This document shows, piece by piece, positions 1 through 8,242 of a stretch of 39,025 nt of DNA. The position numbers and the translations under genes were made by a program. This stretch comes from Kamptonema sp. UHCC 0994 (GTDB lineage: Bacteria; Cyanobacteriota; Cyanobacteriia; Cyanobacteriales; Microcoleaceae), in the NCBI RefSeq assembly GCF_029167235.1, contig NZ_JARFTR010000273.1, positions 1 through 39,025 on the forward strand. Direction: 5' to 3'. Every line of letters starts with the position of its first letter. Position 1 is the stretch's first letter. The notes beneath the pieces are model-generated. The model was given only the letters and a program-made list of their open reading frames with translations. It did not search any database and had not been told where the DNA came from.

Positions 1-20
1 CCCGATTCTATTCCCTTCTT

Positions 21-101
21 CCCCTAGCCCCTAGCCCCTAGCCCCTAGCCCCTTCTTCCCCTAGCCCCTAGCCCCTAGCCCCTAGCCCCTTCTTCCCCTA
101 G
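21..101. repeat. CCCCTAG heptamer tandem array at the 3' end of mtnP
   Basis: Four CCCCTAG units (21-48), a spacer CCCCTTCTT, four more units (58-85), the same spacer again, and one last unit (95-101). The TAG stop codon of the minus-strand mtnP gene (98-100) lies inside the last unit. A second array with the same unit and the same TTCTT interruption lies at 31627-31667. Heptanucleotide short tandem repeats are well known in filamentous cyanobacteria; no function is proven. Confidence 0.9.
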
Positions 102-970
102 CTATACTTCTGCAAGAGCAAATCTAACTTATCCTTAGTTGCCTGGGGAACTTTATCTAGAGGAGTTAAAATCGCATACTTCAATGCTGAATGTGCCTCA
201 GAATGGGGAGGATTTTTACTTAATCTTCGCACTGTTTCTTGAATAGCTTTTTGAGCATTTACCGCATTTTTATGCAAATTTGCGATTACCATTTCTACAG
301 TTACACTATCATGATCTGAATGCCAACAATCATAATCAGTAACTAAAGCTAAAGTGGCATAAGCAATTTCAGCTTCTCGTGCTAACTTTGCCTCGGTTAA
401 ATTAGTCATCCCAATCACAGTTGCGCCCCAACTGCGGTACAAAAATGACTCAGCTTTAGTTGAAAAAGCTGGCCCTTCCATGCAGATATAAGTGCCGCCT
501 CGGTGAAGGGTGACATCGGGAAGATTCAGGGATGCGATCGCATCTCCCAATACCTTCGCCAATGCGCCACAAACCGGATCGCCAAAAGTAATGTGAGCAA
601 CAATTCCCTCACCAAAAAATGTAGAAATTCGATCCTTTGTCCGGTCAATAAACTGATCCGGTACTACCATATCCAAGGGTTTAGCCTCTTCCTTCAAAGA
701 ACCAACGGCTGAAGCTGAGATTAAATACTCAACTCCCAAACTTTTCATGGCATAAATATTAGCTCGGAATGGCAATTCTGAGGGCAAAAGAGTATGATTG
801 CGGTCGTGTCTGGCTAGAAACGCTACCCGCGTTCCTTCCAGCGTTCCCAGAATTACAGCATCCGAAGGCGATCCAAAAGGTGTATCAATTTGCACCTCTT
901 CAACATCCTTAAGAGCTTCCATTTTGTACAGGCCGCTGCCACCAATAATCCCAATTTTTGCTTGAGCCAT
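98..970 (-). CDS. mtnP: S-methyl-5'-thioadenosine phosphorylase
   Basis: Cleaves methylthioadenosine, a by-product of polyamine synthesis, with phosphate into adenine and methylthioribose-1-phosphate (methionine salvage). The protein starts with the family signature GIIGGSGLY and has the conserved GxDxxxRT-like segment near the middle, '[13 protein letters not shown]' (substrate region) and '[15 protein letters not shown]', followed by the VTDYDCW motif typical of MTA phosphorylases rather than purine nucleoside phosphorylases. Its length of 290 residues is normal. I chose ATG at 970; an in-frame GTG at 982 adds four residues but lies almost on top of the AAAGGA ribosome-binding-like sequence (about 985-990). 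The gene stands alone, and its stop codon is part of a heptamer repeat array. Confidence 0.95.
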   Translation of the reverse strand: MAQAKIGIIGGSGLYKMEALKDVEEVQIDTPFGSPSDAVILGTLEGTRVAFLARHDRNHTLLPSELPFRANIYAMKSLGVEYLISASAVGSLKEEAKPLDMVVPDQFIDRTKDRISTFFGEGIVAHITFGDPVCGALAKVLGDAIASLNLPDVTLHRGGTYICMEGPAFSTKAESFLYRSWGATVIGMTNLTEAKLAREAEIAYATLALVTDYDCWHSDHDSVTVEMVIANLHKNAVNAQKAIQETVRRLSKNPPHSEAHSALKYAILTPLDKVPQATKDKLDLLLQKYS

Positions 971-1075
971 AATTTTTACCACGTCCTTTGGTTTTACTCA
1001 GGTATTGTACTGAAAGTGTGAAGTTTATGTAAAGTTTGGTATATTGTCAATGATAATTGTCACTTTAACTGTGGC

Positions 1076-1090
1076 AAATTGTCACAATTT
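1076..1090. promoter_or_regulatory. Palindrome upstream of the small conserved gene, possible operator
   Basis: A perfect inverted repeat, AAATTGT-C-ACAATTT, sits 95 bases before the start at 1186 and 106 bases before mtnP on the other strand. The half-site AATTGTCAC also occurs just upstream (about 1056-1064), so the area has two similar boxes. No known cyanobacterial regulator site is recognised; the operator role is inference. Confidence 0.3.
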
Positions 1091-1185
1091 TGTCTGCTAC
1101 CTGTCACCCTCTAGCTTCACGAAATCTTTAAAAATGAAGCTACAGAGTTATGTCGTATACTTTTATTCTGTCTTGGTGTTGAGAA

Positions 1186-1392
1186 ATGATGCCCACTAAT
1201 GTCAGCCCCCCCAAAGTTTCAGTGGAAGACATCGTCGATCGGATTTTTGCCTTCCGCCAAATTACTTCGATCGACCAGCGACTACTGCGATCTGCACTAC
1301 TTACGACGCAAACTCTCAGCGAAAGCGATCAGGTGCAACTCAACCGAGTGTTTGAAGGTCTGCGAAATGGAATCATTTTAGTTGTTGAATGA
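1186..1392 (+). CDS. Conserved small cyanobacterial protein, function unknown
   Basis: A 68-residue soluble, mostly helical protein. The pattern 'VEDIVDRIFAFRQITSIDQRLLRSALL...LSESDQVQLNRVFEGLRNGIILVV' resembles a short protein family that I recall as widespread and uncharacterised in cyanobacteria. Two tandem ATG codons (1186, 1189) follow a weak GAG ribosome-binding sequence. There is no operon partner: mtnP diverges upstream and the Tab2-like gene converges downstream. Its general layout (two helices, then a 'LxRVFxGLRxGII' helix) loosely recalls the small protein at 26837, but I cannot show homology by eye. No function can be assigned. Confidence 0.75.
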   Translation: MMPTNVSPPKVSVEDIVDRIFAFRQITSIDQRLLRSALLTTQTLSESDQVQLNRVFEGLRNGIILVVE

Positions 1393-1518
1393 AGGTGCGA
1401 TCGCCCCTGCTTTGATTCCTCCGCTATATTAAATTATAGCTGATGAATAAAATCGATTAGGAAAAACTAATAGTGAGATTGGGGGCTTCAACTCAGGGAA
1501 TACGTTTGGCTAGCAATT

Positions 1519-2361
1519 TTACACATTAAAATTTAACAGCCAAAATCCAGTATAAGTCATACCCGAATCATCAGGCTGAACTAACAAAAAATGCAATCCC
1601 TGACTCAATTGCTTGCGCTCTTGGTAAATCTTTCCCGCCGCCTTTACATCATTATCTTCAAAAGTAGCAACAACCCATCTATCAATTAATCCTGCTTCCA
1701 AAATTAACCCATCGGGAGTACCAGGTATATAGTTTAAAGCAACTGGTTTAGCTTCTTGGAGCCATCTCGCTAATCGCATCGATTGGCGACCGCCATCAAT
1801 TATTACTCCAGGTACGGATACCGTTGAAGCTAATGCTAAATTTAGCGGTAATAGTAATTCTGGCATTTCTAAAATTGGTATGGGACGACTTTTAAAAGCA
1901 TCTTCAATGTCGCCAGCAGGTAGTGCTGCAAAACGCCAGCGATCGCCCCATAAATTCTCAGACAAAGGTACTGGGGGGGGTGAGTCTAATAAGACTGGAC
2001 TGTAAGCTTCTCCCGTATAATTAGCCATTTGAGGATATTGTTTTGCCCGTTCTTCTAATAGCTGTTTTAGGGCAATAGTGCGCCGCGTTGCTTCTACTTT
2101 AATACCTAAGATTTTACCCGCAGCCTCAATTAAACTTAGAGATTGAGGTCGAAATACTTGGATTAAATTAGGTAAAATTTTTTCCTGGTTTATCTGTTGC
2201 AATTGTTCGGCAATCCAGCTAGAATTAGCTTGAGATTGAGGGCAAAAAGTGCTAAAATCGAAACTTCTGGTCGAGTCACAGATTGACAACTCCCATAATT
2301 TTTCCCCAGCATCATTTTTGAGGGGGCGGCGATAAAAATCAACTTGCCAAATAGCTGTCAT
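1519..2361 (-). CDS. Tab2/Atab2-family RNA-binding protein
   Basis: A 280-residue protein starting 'MTAIWQVDFYRRPLKNDAGEKLWELSICD', the typical opening of the Tab2/Atab2 family (formerly DUF1092). In Chlamydomonas and Arabidopsis, Tab2/Atab2 binds RNA and is needed for translation of the photosystem I psaB mRNA; the cyanobacterial members are less well characterised. A proline-rich stretch, 'LLDSPPPVPL', comes from a G-rich run in the DNA (1973-1982). The C-terminal 'WVVATFEDNDVKAAGKIYQERKQLSQGLHFLLVQPD' region is typical of the family. ATG start; no clear Shine-Dalgarno sequence. It stands between the small gene at 1186 and the repeat-rich gap before dnaX. Confidence 0.85.
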   Translation of the reverse strand: MTAIWQVDFYRRPLKNDAGEKLWELSICDSTRSFDFSTFCPQSQANSSWIAEQLQQINQEKILPNLIQVFRPQSLSLIEAAGKILGIKVEATRRTIALKQLLEERAKQYPQMANYTGEAYSPVLLDSPPPVPLSENLWGDRWRFAALPAGDIEDAFKSRPIPILEMPELLLPLNLALASTVSVPGVIIDGGRQSMRLARWLQEAKPVALNYIPGTPDGLILEAGLIDRWVVATFEDNDVKAAGKIYQERKQLSQGLHFLLVQPDDSGMTYTGFWLLNFNV

Positions 2362-2424
2362 TATAATTACCTTTAAATTCCTGAAAAAGTAGCTTTAAAT
2401 AATCGAAATTACAGAATAATTACT

Positions 2425-2535
2425 TGTCATTGCGAACAAAGTGAAGCAATCTCCTTGAGACTATATGTCATTGCGAACGAAGTGAAGCAATCTCCCTGAG
2501 ACTAAAGAGATTGCTTCGCGGAGCTCCCAATGACA
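2425..2535. repeat. MITE-like inverted-repeat element with TGTCATTG ends
   Basis: Two direct copies beginning TGTCATTGCGAAC (2425 and 2466) run on as AGTGAAGCAATCTC; the second is followed by an inverted arm GAGATTGCTTCGCGGAGCTC that ends CAATGACA (2528-2535). The outer ends TGTCATTG/CAATGACA and inner blocks AGCAATCTC/GAGATTGCT are complementary, so the transcript would fold into a long hairpin. A related half-element lies at 25638-25665. It fills most of the gap between dnaX and the Tab2-like gene. Confidence 0.75.
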
Positions 2536-2564
2536 TTATTTATTTTTGTCCAGCTACTTAACAA

Positions 2565-4898
2565 TTAAAACGGCGGCAAATCTGGGTCTTCCCAATCATC
2601 TAAATCAGGCGAAATCTCAATAACTTCATCCTCCGAATTAGATACAGCCTCATTAACTCCCAACTCACCCGGTAACTCTATAAAATTAGGCTCTAATTCC
2701 CCCAAAAAATCTCCCTCACCAGAAAGATTAACCGCTTCCCCGCCAAACATATTCGCCAGTCGCTCAACAGCCACCGCCACCGCCTCCGCATCTGCACGAA
2801 TCGCCACCGCCTGCGCGTTACTTTGACTACCTTCTTGTTGCTTCCACCCCGGCTGTGAGGAGTCTATTTGTCGCACCGGCTCCGAATCAGGCGATTCTGG
2901 TTTCCGAGGCAAAATCTGTTGAATTTCATTACTAGAAATATTGCTATTTTCTCCAACATTACCATCACCAAGCGACTCTTTAGCAATGGTATTATTACTC
3001 TCCATCCCTGCTAACCCTAGTCTCACCGTCACCTGACAATTAAAGACTTTCTGAAAAGCACTTTCAATATTAGGAATTCTATCTTTAGCCGCCTTCACTA
3101 ATGGCTGCGTAGTCAGCAAAATAATCGCTATTTCACCATCAAAAGACGCAAGAGATGCGTGTTCGCGCAGCAGTGCTTGAGTTAGAGGTTGGTGAATTTC
3201 AGCAAGTACCCGTTGCCAAACTTCCTCATTCTTAACTTGTTTCCCCATTGCTGGATTAGCAGATGGGGGAGATGGGGGGGATGGGGAAGATGAGGAAGAT
3301 GGGGAAGATGAGGAAGATGGGGGGGATGGGGAAGATGAGGAAGACATGAAAGATTTGTCTCTCCTAACTTCTTTCTCTCCCCCGCTACCCAGATCCCCCG
3401 CTCCTCGCGGCTGAGCTTTCAACGCAGAAGGTAATAATCCTAACAAGGTCATTTCTAACCATAAACGAGGCTGAGTAGTATTCTTAATTTGCACTTCACT
3501 ACTTTGTAAATGCTTCTGGCCAGCTAGAATCATCTCCACATCCCAACCCTTAGAAAAATCACAAAGTTTTTCCCAAGTTTGCTGAGTTAAAGCTACTAAA
3601 TTATAACGTTTAGGAGCTGTTTTAGCTATTAAGAAATCTCGGTAAAAACCCGCAAAATTCTGAAGCACTAACAGCGGTTCTCGACCGCGATCCATTAAGT
3701 GACGTACACAGTCTATAACTGTTTCAGTTGTATCTGAGGCAATTGCTTCTAATAGTGCCATCAGATCGTTTTCAGGTACAGCACCAACTAAATCCCAGAC
3801 TTTTTCGACTGTGACTTCCCCTGCAAGTAGGCTCAATTGATCGAGTAAGCTTTCCGCATCTCTGAGTCCGCCTTGGGCGATTTGAGCTACCATTTGGACG
3901 GCATCAGGAGCAATATTAATATTTTCTTTATGGGCAATTTCTAATAGGTGATTGGTCATTGCCACTACGGGAATTCTGCGGAAATCAAATCTTTGGCAAC
4001 GAGAGATTATAGTTGGTAATACTCTTTGAGCGTCAGTTGTTGCTAAGACAAATACTACGCGATCGGGTGGTTCTTCTAAGGTTTTTAATAGAGAGTTGAA
4101 TGCTGACACGCTGAGCATATGACAGTTATGAACTAAAAGCCCATTCGCGACAAAGTTGTGGTTTCCTTCAACTTCAATATCATAAACTCTCTCTACTCCA
4201 GCGACTTTTACAGATTCGACCCTCTCCGAACTCGCAGGGGATAGTATCTTCATTCCTTTCTTGATATCTTTGGCTGCTATCCATCCCTGTTCTGTCCTGA
4301 TTAAATGATTAGAAGTACATCGGATTTCTCGGTTGGCAGTTTTAATCGTTAGTGTTTGCTTCTCGCCTTGGTCTAGCCATCGCAAAACTTGTTTAAATTC
4401 CCATACTCCTGAAACTTCATTATAGCTAATAACTTTTTTCCCTTGAATATTGGGATCTCTAATAGGAATCATCCCCTCTGTTGTTTGCACTAGCGAGTCA
4501 CCAGTCAAACACTCATCAATCACATAAACTTTATAGCGACATTGTACAGGTGCAAATTGTGCCCGTTCTATCAAATCTCGAATGCTATCAACCCCTGTAT
4601 TACTAGCAGCATCAATTTCGATCACGTCCAAAGTTCTACCTTCAACAATCCCTTGACAAACATCACATTTTCCGCAGGGAGTTGCTGTGGGGACATTGCC
4701 CGCAAGACAATTCAGGGATTTGGCTAAAATCCTGGCGCTGGAGGTTTTACCCGTCCCTCTGGGCCCCGTAAACAAGTAAGCTGGGGCGATACGGTCTTGG
4801 CGGATGGCGTTGCTGAGGGTTTGTGCGATCGCCTCTTGGCCAACAAGATCCGCAAAGGTCTGAGGGCGATATTTGTGGTGTAGGGGTTCGTAAGTCAC
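2565..4898 (-). CDS. dnaX: DNA polymerase III gamma/tau subunit with an in-frame intein
   Basis: Clamp-loader ATPase that loads the beta clamp at the replication fork. Walker A is GPRGTGKTS (residues 45-53); a zinc-binding set is C64, C75, C78, C81; Walker B 'VYVIDE' ends at residue 129. An intein of 129 residues (130-258) follows, and the clamp-loader sequence resumes as 'CHMLSVSAFNSLLKTLEEPP', with sensor 1 'FVLATTD' and the SRC finger 'ISRCQRF'. After excision the protein would be 648 residues. A Ser/Pro-rich linker (about 515-550) is encoded by a purine-rich repeat tract. Translation starts at GTG; 'MTYEPLHHKYRPQTF' matches the usual start of cyanobacterial DnaX. There is no downstream partner gene. 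Confidence 0.95.
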   Translation of the reverse strand: MTYEPLHHKYRPQTFADLVGQEAIAQTLSNAIRQDRIAPAYLFTGPRGTGKTSSARILAKSLNCLAGNVPTATPCGKCDVCQGIVEGRTLDVIEIDAASNTGVDSIRDLIERAQFAPVQCRYKVYVIDECLTGDSLVQTTEGMIPIRDPNIQGKKVISYNEVSGVWEFKQVLRWLDQGEKQTLTIKTANREIRCTSNHLIRTEQGWIAAKDIKKGMKILSPASSERVESVKVAGVERVYDIEVEGNHNFVANGLLVHNCHMLSVSAFNSLLKTLEEPPDRVVFVLATTDAQRVLPTIISRCQRFDFRRIPVVAMTNHLLEIAHKENINIAPDAVQMVAQIAQGGLRDAESLLDQLSLLAGEVTVEKVWDLVGAVPENDLMALLEAIASDTTETVIDCVRHLMDRGREPLLVLQNFAGFYRDFLIAKTAPKRYNLVALTQQTWEKLCDFSKGWDVEMILAGQKHLQSSEVQIKNTTQPRLWLEMTLLGLLPSALKAQPRGAGDLGSGGEKEVRRDKSFMSSSSSPSPPSSSSSPSSSSSPSPPSPPSANPAMGKQVKNEEVWQRVLAEIHQPLTQALLREHASLASFDGEIAIILLTTQPLVKAAKDRIPNIESAFQKVFNCQVTVRLGLAGMESNNTIAKESLGDGNVGENSNISSNEIQQILPRKPESPDSEPVRQIDSSQPGWKQQEGSQSNAQAVAIRADAEAVAVAVERLANMFGGEAVNLSGEGDFLGELEPNFIELPGELGVNEAVSNSEDEVIEISPDLDDWEDPDLPPF
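3261..3346. repeat. GATGGGG/GATGAGGAA purine tract inside dnaX
   Basis: Imperfect repeats of GATGGGG, GATGGGGAA and GATGAGGAA on the plus strand; read on the minus strand they give the Ser/Pro linker of DnaX. Similar GATGGGG tracts occur at 32353-32382 (inside the histidine kinase) and at 38064-38116 (intergenic). This looks like a low-complexity sequence that spreads or expands and is tolerated where it falls in a flexible part of a protein. Confidence 0.75.
4125..4511 (-). other. DnaX mini-intein (HINT domain only)
   Basis: This segment encodes residues 130-258 of the precursor. The first residue is Cys ('CLTGDSLV', block A); block B carries T66-S-N-H69 (intein numbering) in 'REIRCTSNHLI'; block F is 'RVYDIEVEGNHNF'; block G is 'NGLLVHN' followed by Cys+1 of the C-extein. 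All residues for standard splicing are therefore present. At 129 residues it has no room for a homing endonuclease; block A/B and F/G parts are joined by a short linker. The insertion point, inside Walker B between DE and CHML, matches my recollection of the larger Synechocystis DnaX intein. Host excision should restore 'VIDECHML'. Confidence 0.93.
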
Positions 4899-5238
4899 AA
4901 CGCTGTAAAAATTATAATTAGAAATTAAAAATCAAAATTAAAATTATAGTCAAATTTAAGCTATAATAATGTTTTACTATAAACTATGATAATGAGAATG
5001 ACAAGTTTTTTCACCGTTTGAATTATAATAGATTATAGATTTTTTGCCATTTCTGTCATCGGGTGCAGCTAGGAGACAGATGTGCCAGGAGTTTTCTGGC
5101 AGTTGAAGATCGAGTATGGATTAGTGGGTGCGACTGCTTCCAGTTATAGGAAAATGTCAATTTTGATAGCAGTAGCGCCGCCAGCCGTAATCAGGGGAAT
5201 TCTAGAAATACAGTGTCAAATTCTACCCTTTACAGCCT
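4899..5238. other. Intergenic region between divergent dnaX and the 5239 gene
   Basis: 340 bases, AT-rich at the dnaX side, with several TATAAT-like hexamers (for example near 4961-4966 and 5026-5035). It must hold the promoters of dnaX (leftward) and of the gene at 5239 (rightward). I see no convincing -35/-10 pair, repeat element or gene in it. Confidence 0.5.
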
Positions 5239-6141
5239 ATGTCAACCCAAATCATCCTTGTAGAACCAAGGTTGGCAGCAGCCTCCCCTAAGCCGATTCC
5301 GGTTAAATCAGGGAAGTTTCCTTCAGAACAAATCTGGATGGGAGCATCAGGGTTACTGTTTTTACTGCTCGTAGCTTTAGCAGTGCTTGCCAAACTGAAA
5401 ATAGACGATTTGACTAAGAAGATCAAATTTGAGGAATTTAGAAATCGGGAGACACAGAAAAAATACAAAATGGCTCTTGAAACAGTCGGAAAAATGGAAA
5501 AGAATCCCGACTTAATCCACTCGCGAGATTTTAACTTGGATTATTTAAGAATGCGGATGGCAGAAGAGGTTTTCCATTTTGGCATTGTTAATCAAATTAA
5601 GGTGAAAGTAAAAGATAAAATTAGTGTTGCTCTGCGTCCAACTCAAGGCTCAGCAGGAGAGAAAGTTGGAAATGCTGGCGCGGGTAGGCAAGTTGACTCT
5701 CAGTTTGATGTCGAATATGAGACTGGTGAACCGAGGGGTGAAGTAAAAAAACGAGTGCTTTTCCGCATTCAAATTAAGCTAATGAAATTGCCAACTCAAG
5801 CAACTTCTCAAACGATTAATCAAATTATTGACTGTCTGGAAACTTATCTGAGCCCGTCAGATGACCACGACAATTGGCAACCCACTATTCAAGGTCGAAT
5901 TGTTCATATTGAATGGGATCAAAAGGCAAAGCCTACACCCTTGCTAGTATTAGAACAATCAAATGAAGGAGTAAATGTTACTTTTCGCACTACGAGAACG
6001 CCTGGGGGTAGGATTAACGAGGAAGAAAAGCAGTTGCCTGCGGCTAAGGGAGGAACTAAGACGGGAACTAAGGCGGGAACTAAGGGTGCTACCAAGGGTA
6101 CTGCAAAGGCTGGTAGCAAGCGTCCCGGCGGTAGGAAATGA
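5239..6141 (+). CDS. Unrecognised single-pass membrane protein with Lys/Gly/Thr-rich tail
   Basis: A 300-residue protein that I do not recognise. It has a short N-terminus, one hydrophobic segment at about residues 33-52 ('WMGASGLLFLLLVALAVLA'), a charged, probably coiled segment (55-90), a mixed domain (about 100-260) containing 'NQIIDCLETYLSPSDDHDNWQPTIQGRIVHIEWDQ', and a basic low-complexity tail (270-300) built of repeated GTK/GTKA/GATKG units, suggesting nucleic-acid or polyanion binding. The tail is coded by short imperfect DNA repeats around 6050-6130. No Shine-Dalgarno sequence precedes the ATG. It converges on devA with only six bases between the stop codons. Its orientation in the membrane and function are unknown. 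Confidence 0.7.
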   Translation: MSTQIILVEPRLAAASPKPIPVKSGKFPSEQIWMGASGLLFLLLVALAVLAKLKIDDLTKKIKFEEFRNRETQKKYKMALETVGKMEKNPDLIHSRDFNLDYLRMRMAEEVFHFGIVNQIKVKVKDKISVALRPTQGSAGEKVGNAGAGRQVDSQFDVEYETGEPRGEVKKRVLFRIQIKLMKLPTQATSQTINQIIDCLETYLSPSDDHDNWQPTIQGRIVHIEWDQKAKPTPLLVLEQSNEGVNVTFRTTRTPGGRINEEEKQLPAAKGGTKTGTKAGTKGATKGTAKAGSKRPGGRK

Positions 6142-6147
6142 GTTTTT

Positions 6148-6858
6148 TTATCTGCTGATAGGGGTTGCTGTTAGGGCCGCAGTTTGCAGGCGGCCATCTT
6201 CCATGTGGATAATGCGATCGGCAACATCTAAAATTCGATTGTCGTGGGTAACGAGTAAGATGGTAGATTGTTGTTCTTTGGCTAAACGCTGCATAATTTC
6301 TACTACATCTCTACCCGATTTACTGTCTAAAGCTGCTGTCGGTTCGTCTGCTAAGACTAATTTGGGGTGACTGACTAGAGCTCGCGCGATCGCAACTCTC
6401 TGTTTTTGTCCGCCGGAAAGATTGTCAGGATAATAATCTATTCTATCTCCTAACCCTACATCCTCAAGCATTTTGACAACTCTAGCATTGATTTCTTGTT
6501 GAGAAATAGAGTTATGTAGCTCCATTGACATTTGCACATTTTGCCGCGCTGTTAAGCATTTGAGCAAGTTGTGAGCTTGAAAAATATAGCCAATATTACG
6601 CCGGATTTTTATTAATTGATTTTTGTGTCCTCCTCGCACTTCTTGACCAATTATTTTCAGACTACCTTCTTGCACTGAACGCAATGCTCCAATTAAAGTT
6701 AATAATGTGGTTTTTCCAGAACCAGATGGCCCCGTCATAATCACAATTTCCCCAGGGTAAATCTCTAAGTTAATGTCAAATAATGTCTGTTTTTGAAGTC
6801 CCCCTTCCCCAAAGTAATGATTGAGATTTTGAATGGCGATTACAGGTAAATCATTCAT
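6148..6858 (-). CDS. devA: DevA-family ABC exporter, ATP-binding subunit
   Basis: A 236-residue ATPase of the MacB/DevA group. Walker A is GPSGSGKTT (43-51), the Q-loop is 'IGYIFQAHNLL', the signature is LSGGQKQRV (147-155), Walker B is LVLADEP (167-173), and the switch histidine is in 'LVTHDNR'. It should power the DevB-DevC exporter; in Anabaena, DevBCA with TolC exports heterocyst glycolipids, but homologues are common in non-heterocystous species. It is the last gene of the devB-devC-devA order, separated from devC by 211 bases of repeats. The start codon is immediately preceded by 14-mer repeats and no purine-rich ribosome-binding sequence is visible, so it may be poorly or unusually translated. 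Confidence 0.9.
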   Translation of the reverse strand: MNDLPVIAIQNLNHYFGEGGLQKQTLFDINLEIYPGEIVIMTGPSGSGKTTLLTLIGALRSVQEGSLKIIGQEVRGGHKNQLIKIRRNIGYIFQAHNLLKCLTARQNVQMSMELHNSISQQEINARVVKMLEDVGLGDRIDYYPDNLSGGQKQRVAIARALVSHPKLVLADEPTAALDSKSGRDVVEIMQRLAKEQQSTILLVTHDNRILDVADRIIHMEDGRLQTAALTATPISR

Positions 6859-6898
6859 GGCTAATTGCTAATGGCTAATTGCTAATGGCTAATTGCTA
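6857..6898. repeat. Three perfect 14-mer repeats at the devA start
   Basis: The unit ATGGCTAATTGCTA is repeated three times without error (6857-6870, 6871-6884, 6885-6898). It is itself two related heptamers (ATGGCTA, ATTGCTA). The array overlaps the devA initiation codon (6856-6858) and replaces the place where a ribosome-binding site would be expected. Confidence 0.92.
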
Positions 6899-6929
6899 AT
6901 TGGGGAAAAATTCTCTCCCTCTCCCAGTT

Positions 6930-7003
6930 GTAGGGTGGGCGCTCGCCGCCAATCATCTATCGCTATGAATTATAAGGTTGTTTGCGGTGAGCGCCCACCT
7001 TAC
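6930..7003. repeat. Dispersed palindrome between devC and devA
   Basis: Two arms, GTAGGGTGGGCGCTCGCCGC (6930-6949) and GCGGTGAGCGCCCACCTTAC (6984-7003), are complementary with two mismatches around a 34-base AT-rich centre. The structure would form a strong hairpin in the devBCA transcript between the second and third genes. It is a different family from the GTAACGCCGCC palindromes elsewhere in this window. Confidence 0.85.
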
Positions 7004-7006
7004 GTT

Positions 7007-7069
7007 TTAACAGTTAACAGTTAACAGTTAACAGTTAACAGTTAACAGTTAACAGTTAACAGTTAACAA
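7007..7069. repeat. TTAACAG heptamer array touching the devC stop codon
   Basis: Eight perfect TTAACAG units (7007-7062) and a ninth ending in AA (7063-7069). The minus-strand devC stop (7070-7072) directly abuts the array. Because the unit holds TTAA, it gives a TAA codon on both strands, and its length of seven shifts the frame at every unit. Confidence 0.93.
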
Positions 7070-8230
7070 TTAAAAAATATCAGCCGGATCGGCAGCACTA
7101 AGTTTTCGGACTGCCACTGCACCTGATGCACAACACATTACAAATGTCAATATCAAAACAGTAATAGCTTTCGCCACTGTCATGTACATTGGCAAACTTG
7201 TAGCCGTTCTACCTAAATTATAAAGAACAGTAGAAATAGCAAATCCTGGCAAATAACCAATGATTGCCAAAATTATAGCTTCTTGAAACACCACACCCAA
7301 AAAGTAGATATCTTTATATCCCATAGCCTTGAGAGTAGCGTACTCCGGCAAGTGATCCGAGACATCAGTATAAAGAATTTGATAAACAATCACGATCCCA
7401 ACTATAAATCCCATCCCTGCTCCCAGAGTGAAAATAAATCCAATTGCTGTACTCTCCTCCCAATATTTTCGCTCAACTTCTACAAACTCTGCTTTTGAGG
7501 AAATTCTAACATCGTTAGGCAAACGTGCTCTCATTTCACTAACAACTTTCTGAACATCAGTTCCCGGCTTTAAGTGAATAATTCCTATATCAATTATTCC
7601 TTTCTTCCGCTTATTGAAAATTCGCAAAAAGTTTAAATCGCTAGTAATCGCATTCCCATCCGCGCCAAAAGATGCACCTAAAGTAAACAATCCACCCACT
7701 TTTATTCGGCGATTTTCTATTTCTGTTTCTACAATCTTTCCACTCTCGAAATAATCCTTAACTGGCCCGAATTCTGCTCTAGAAGCATCATCAAATAAAA
7801 GCAAATCTGGCATTTTTATTTGCTCCTGTTTCTCAGTCACACTGGGCAAAATAAAGCTCCGCTGGGACGGATCGATGCCAATAACCATAATTTGACGAGT
7901 ATTTCGTTTTGTAGGATCGGGATTTTTCCACAGCCCCAAGCCGATATACATGGGGCTAATAGATTCCACGCCATCAAAAGCAAGGGCTTGATATAAACGC
8001 CTCTGAGGAAAGCTTTTCAGTGCAATTAAGGCCGTAGATTGGGTGCTTGTTAAAAAAATGTCGCCGTCTAATTTGGAGTGAAAAGTAATTGCACTTTCAA
8101 ATAGCGCATCCCTAAATCCAAACTGCATAAACATTAGTAAATCGGCAAAGCCAATCCCAGCTATTGCTACTAATAAACGGGTTTTCTCTCGTGTTAACTG
8201 CAACCAAGGCAGAGGAATTTTCAGAAGCAT
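7070..8230 (-). CDS. devC: DevC-family ABC exporter, permease subunit
   Basis: A 386-residue permease of the MacB/FtsX/DevC type: one N-terminal membrane segment (about 20-40), a large extracytoplasmic domain (about 45-260) and three C-terminal segments (about 262-285, 305-335, 345-370). The motif 'PEYATLKAMGYKDIYFLGVVFQEAIILAIIGYLPG' is characteristic of DevC. It partners with the membrane fusion protein DevB, twelve bases upstream on the same strand, and the ATPase DevA downstream. The exported substrate cannot be read from sequence; DevBCA systems in Anabaena carry glycolipids or envelope material. The gene ends against a TTAACAG array. Confidence 0.92.
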   Translation of the reverse strand: MLLKIPLPWLQLTREKTRLLVAIAGIGFADLLMFMQFGFRDALFESAITFHSKLDGDIFLTSTQSTALIALKSFPQRRLYQALAFDGVESISPMYIGLGLWKNPDPTKRNTRQIMVIGIDPSQRSFILPSVTEKQEQIKMPDLLLFDDASRAEFGPVKDYFESGKIVETEIENRRIKVGGLFTLGASFGADGNAITSDLNFLRIFNKRKKGIIDIGIIHLKPGTDVQKVVSEMRARLPNDVRISSKAEFVEVERKYWEESTAIGFIFTLGAGMGFIVGIVIVYQILYTDVSDHLPEYATLKAMGYKDIYFLGVVFQEAIILAIIGYLPGFAISTVLYNLGRTATSLPMYMTVAKAITVLILTFVMCCASGAVAVRKLSAADPADIF

Positions 8231-8242
8231 ATTTTCTGGTTT

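Noticed and set aside
21-101. Heptamer arrays as a possible CRISPR
   Set aside because: The units are seven bases long without unique spacers, and no cas genes are present.
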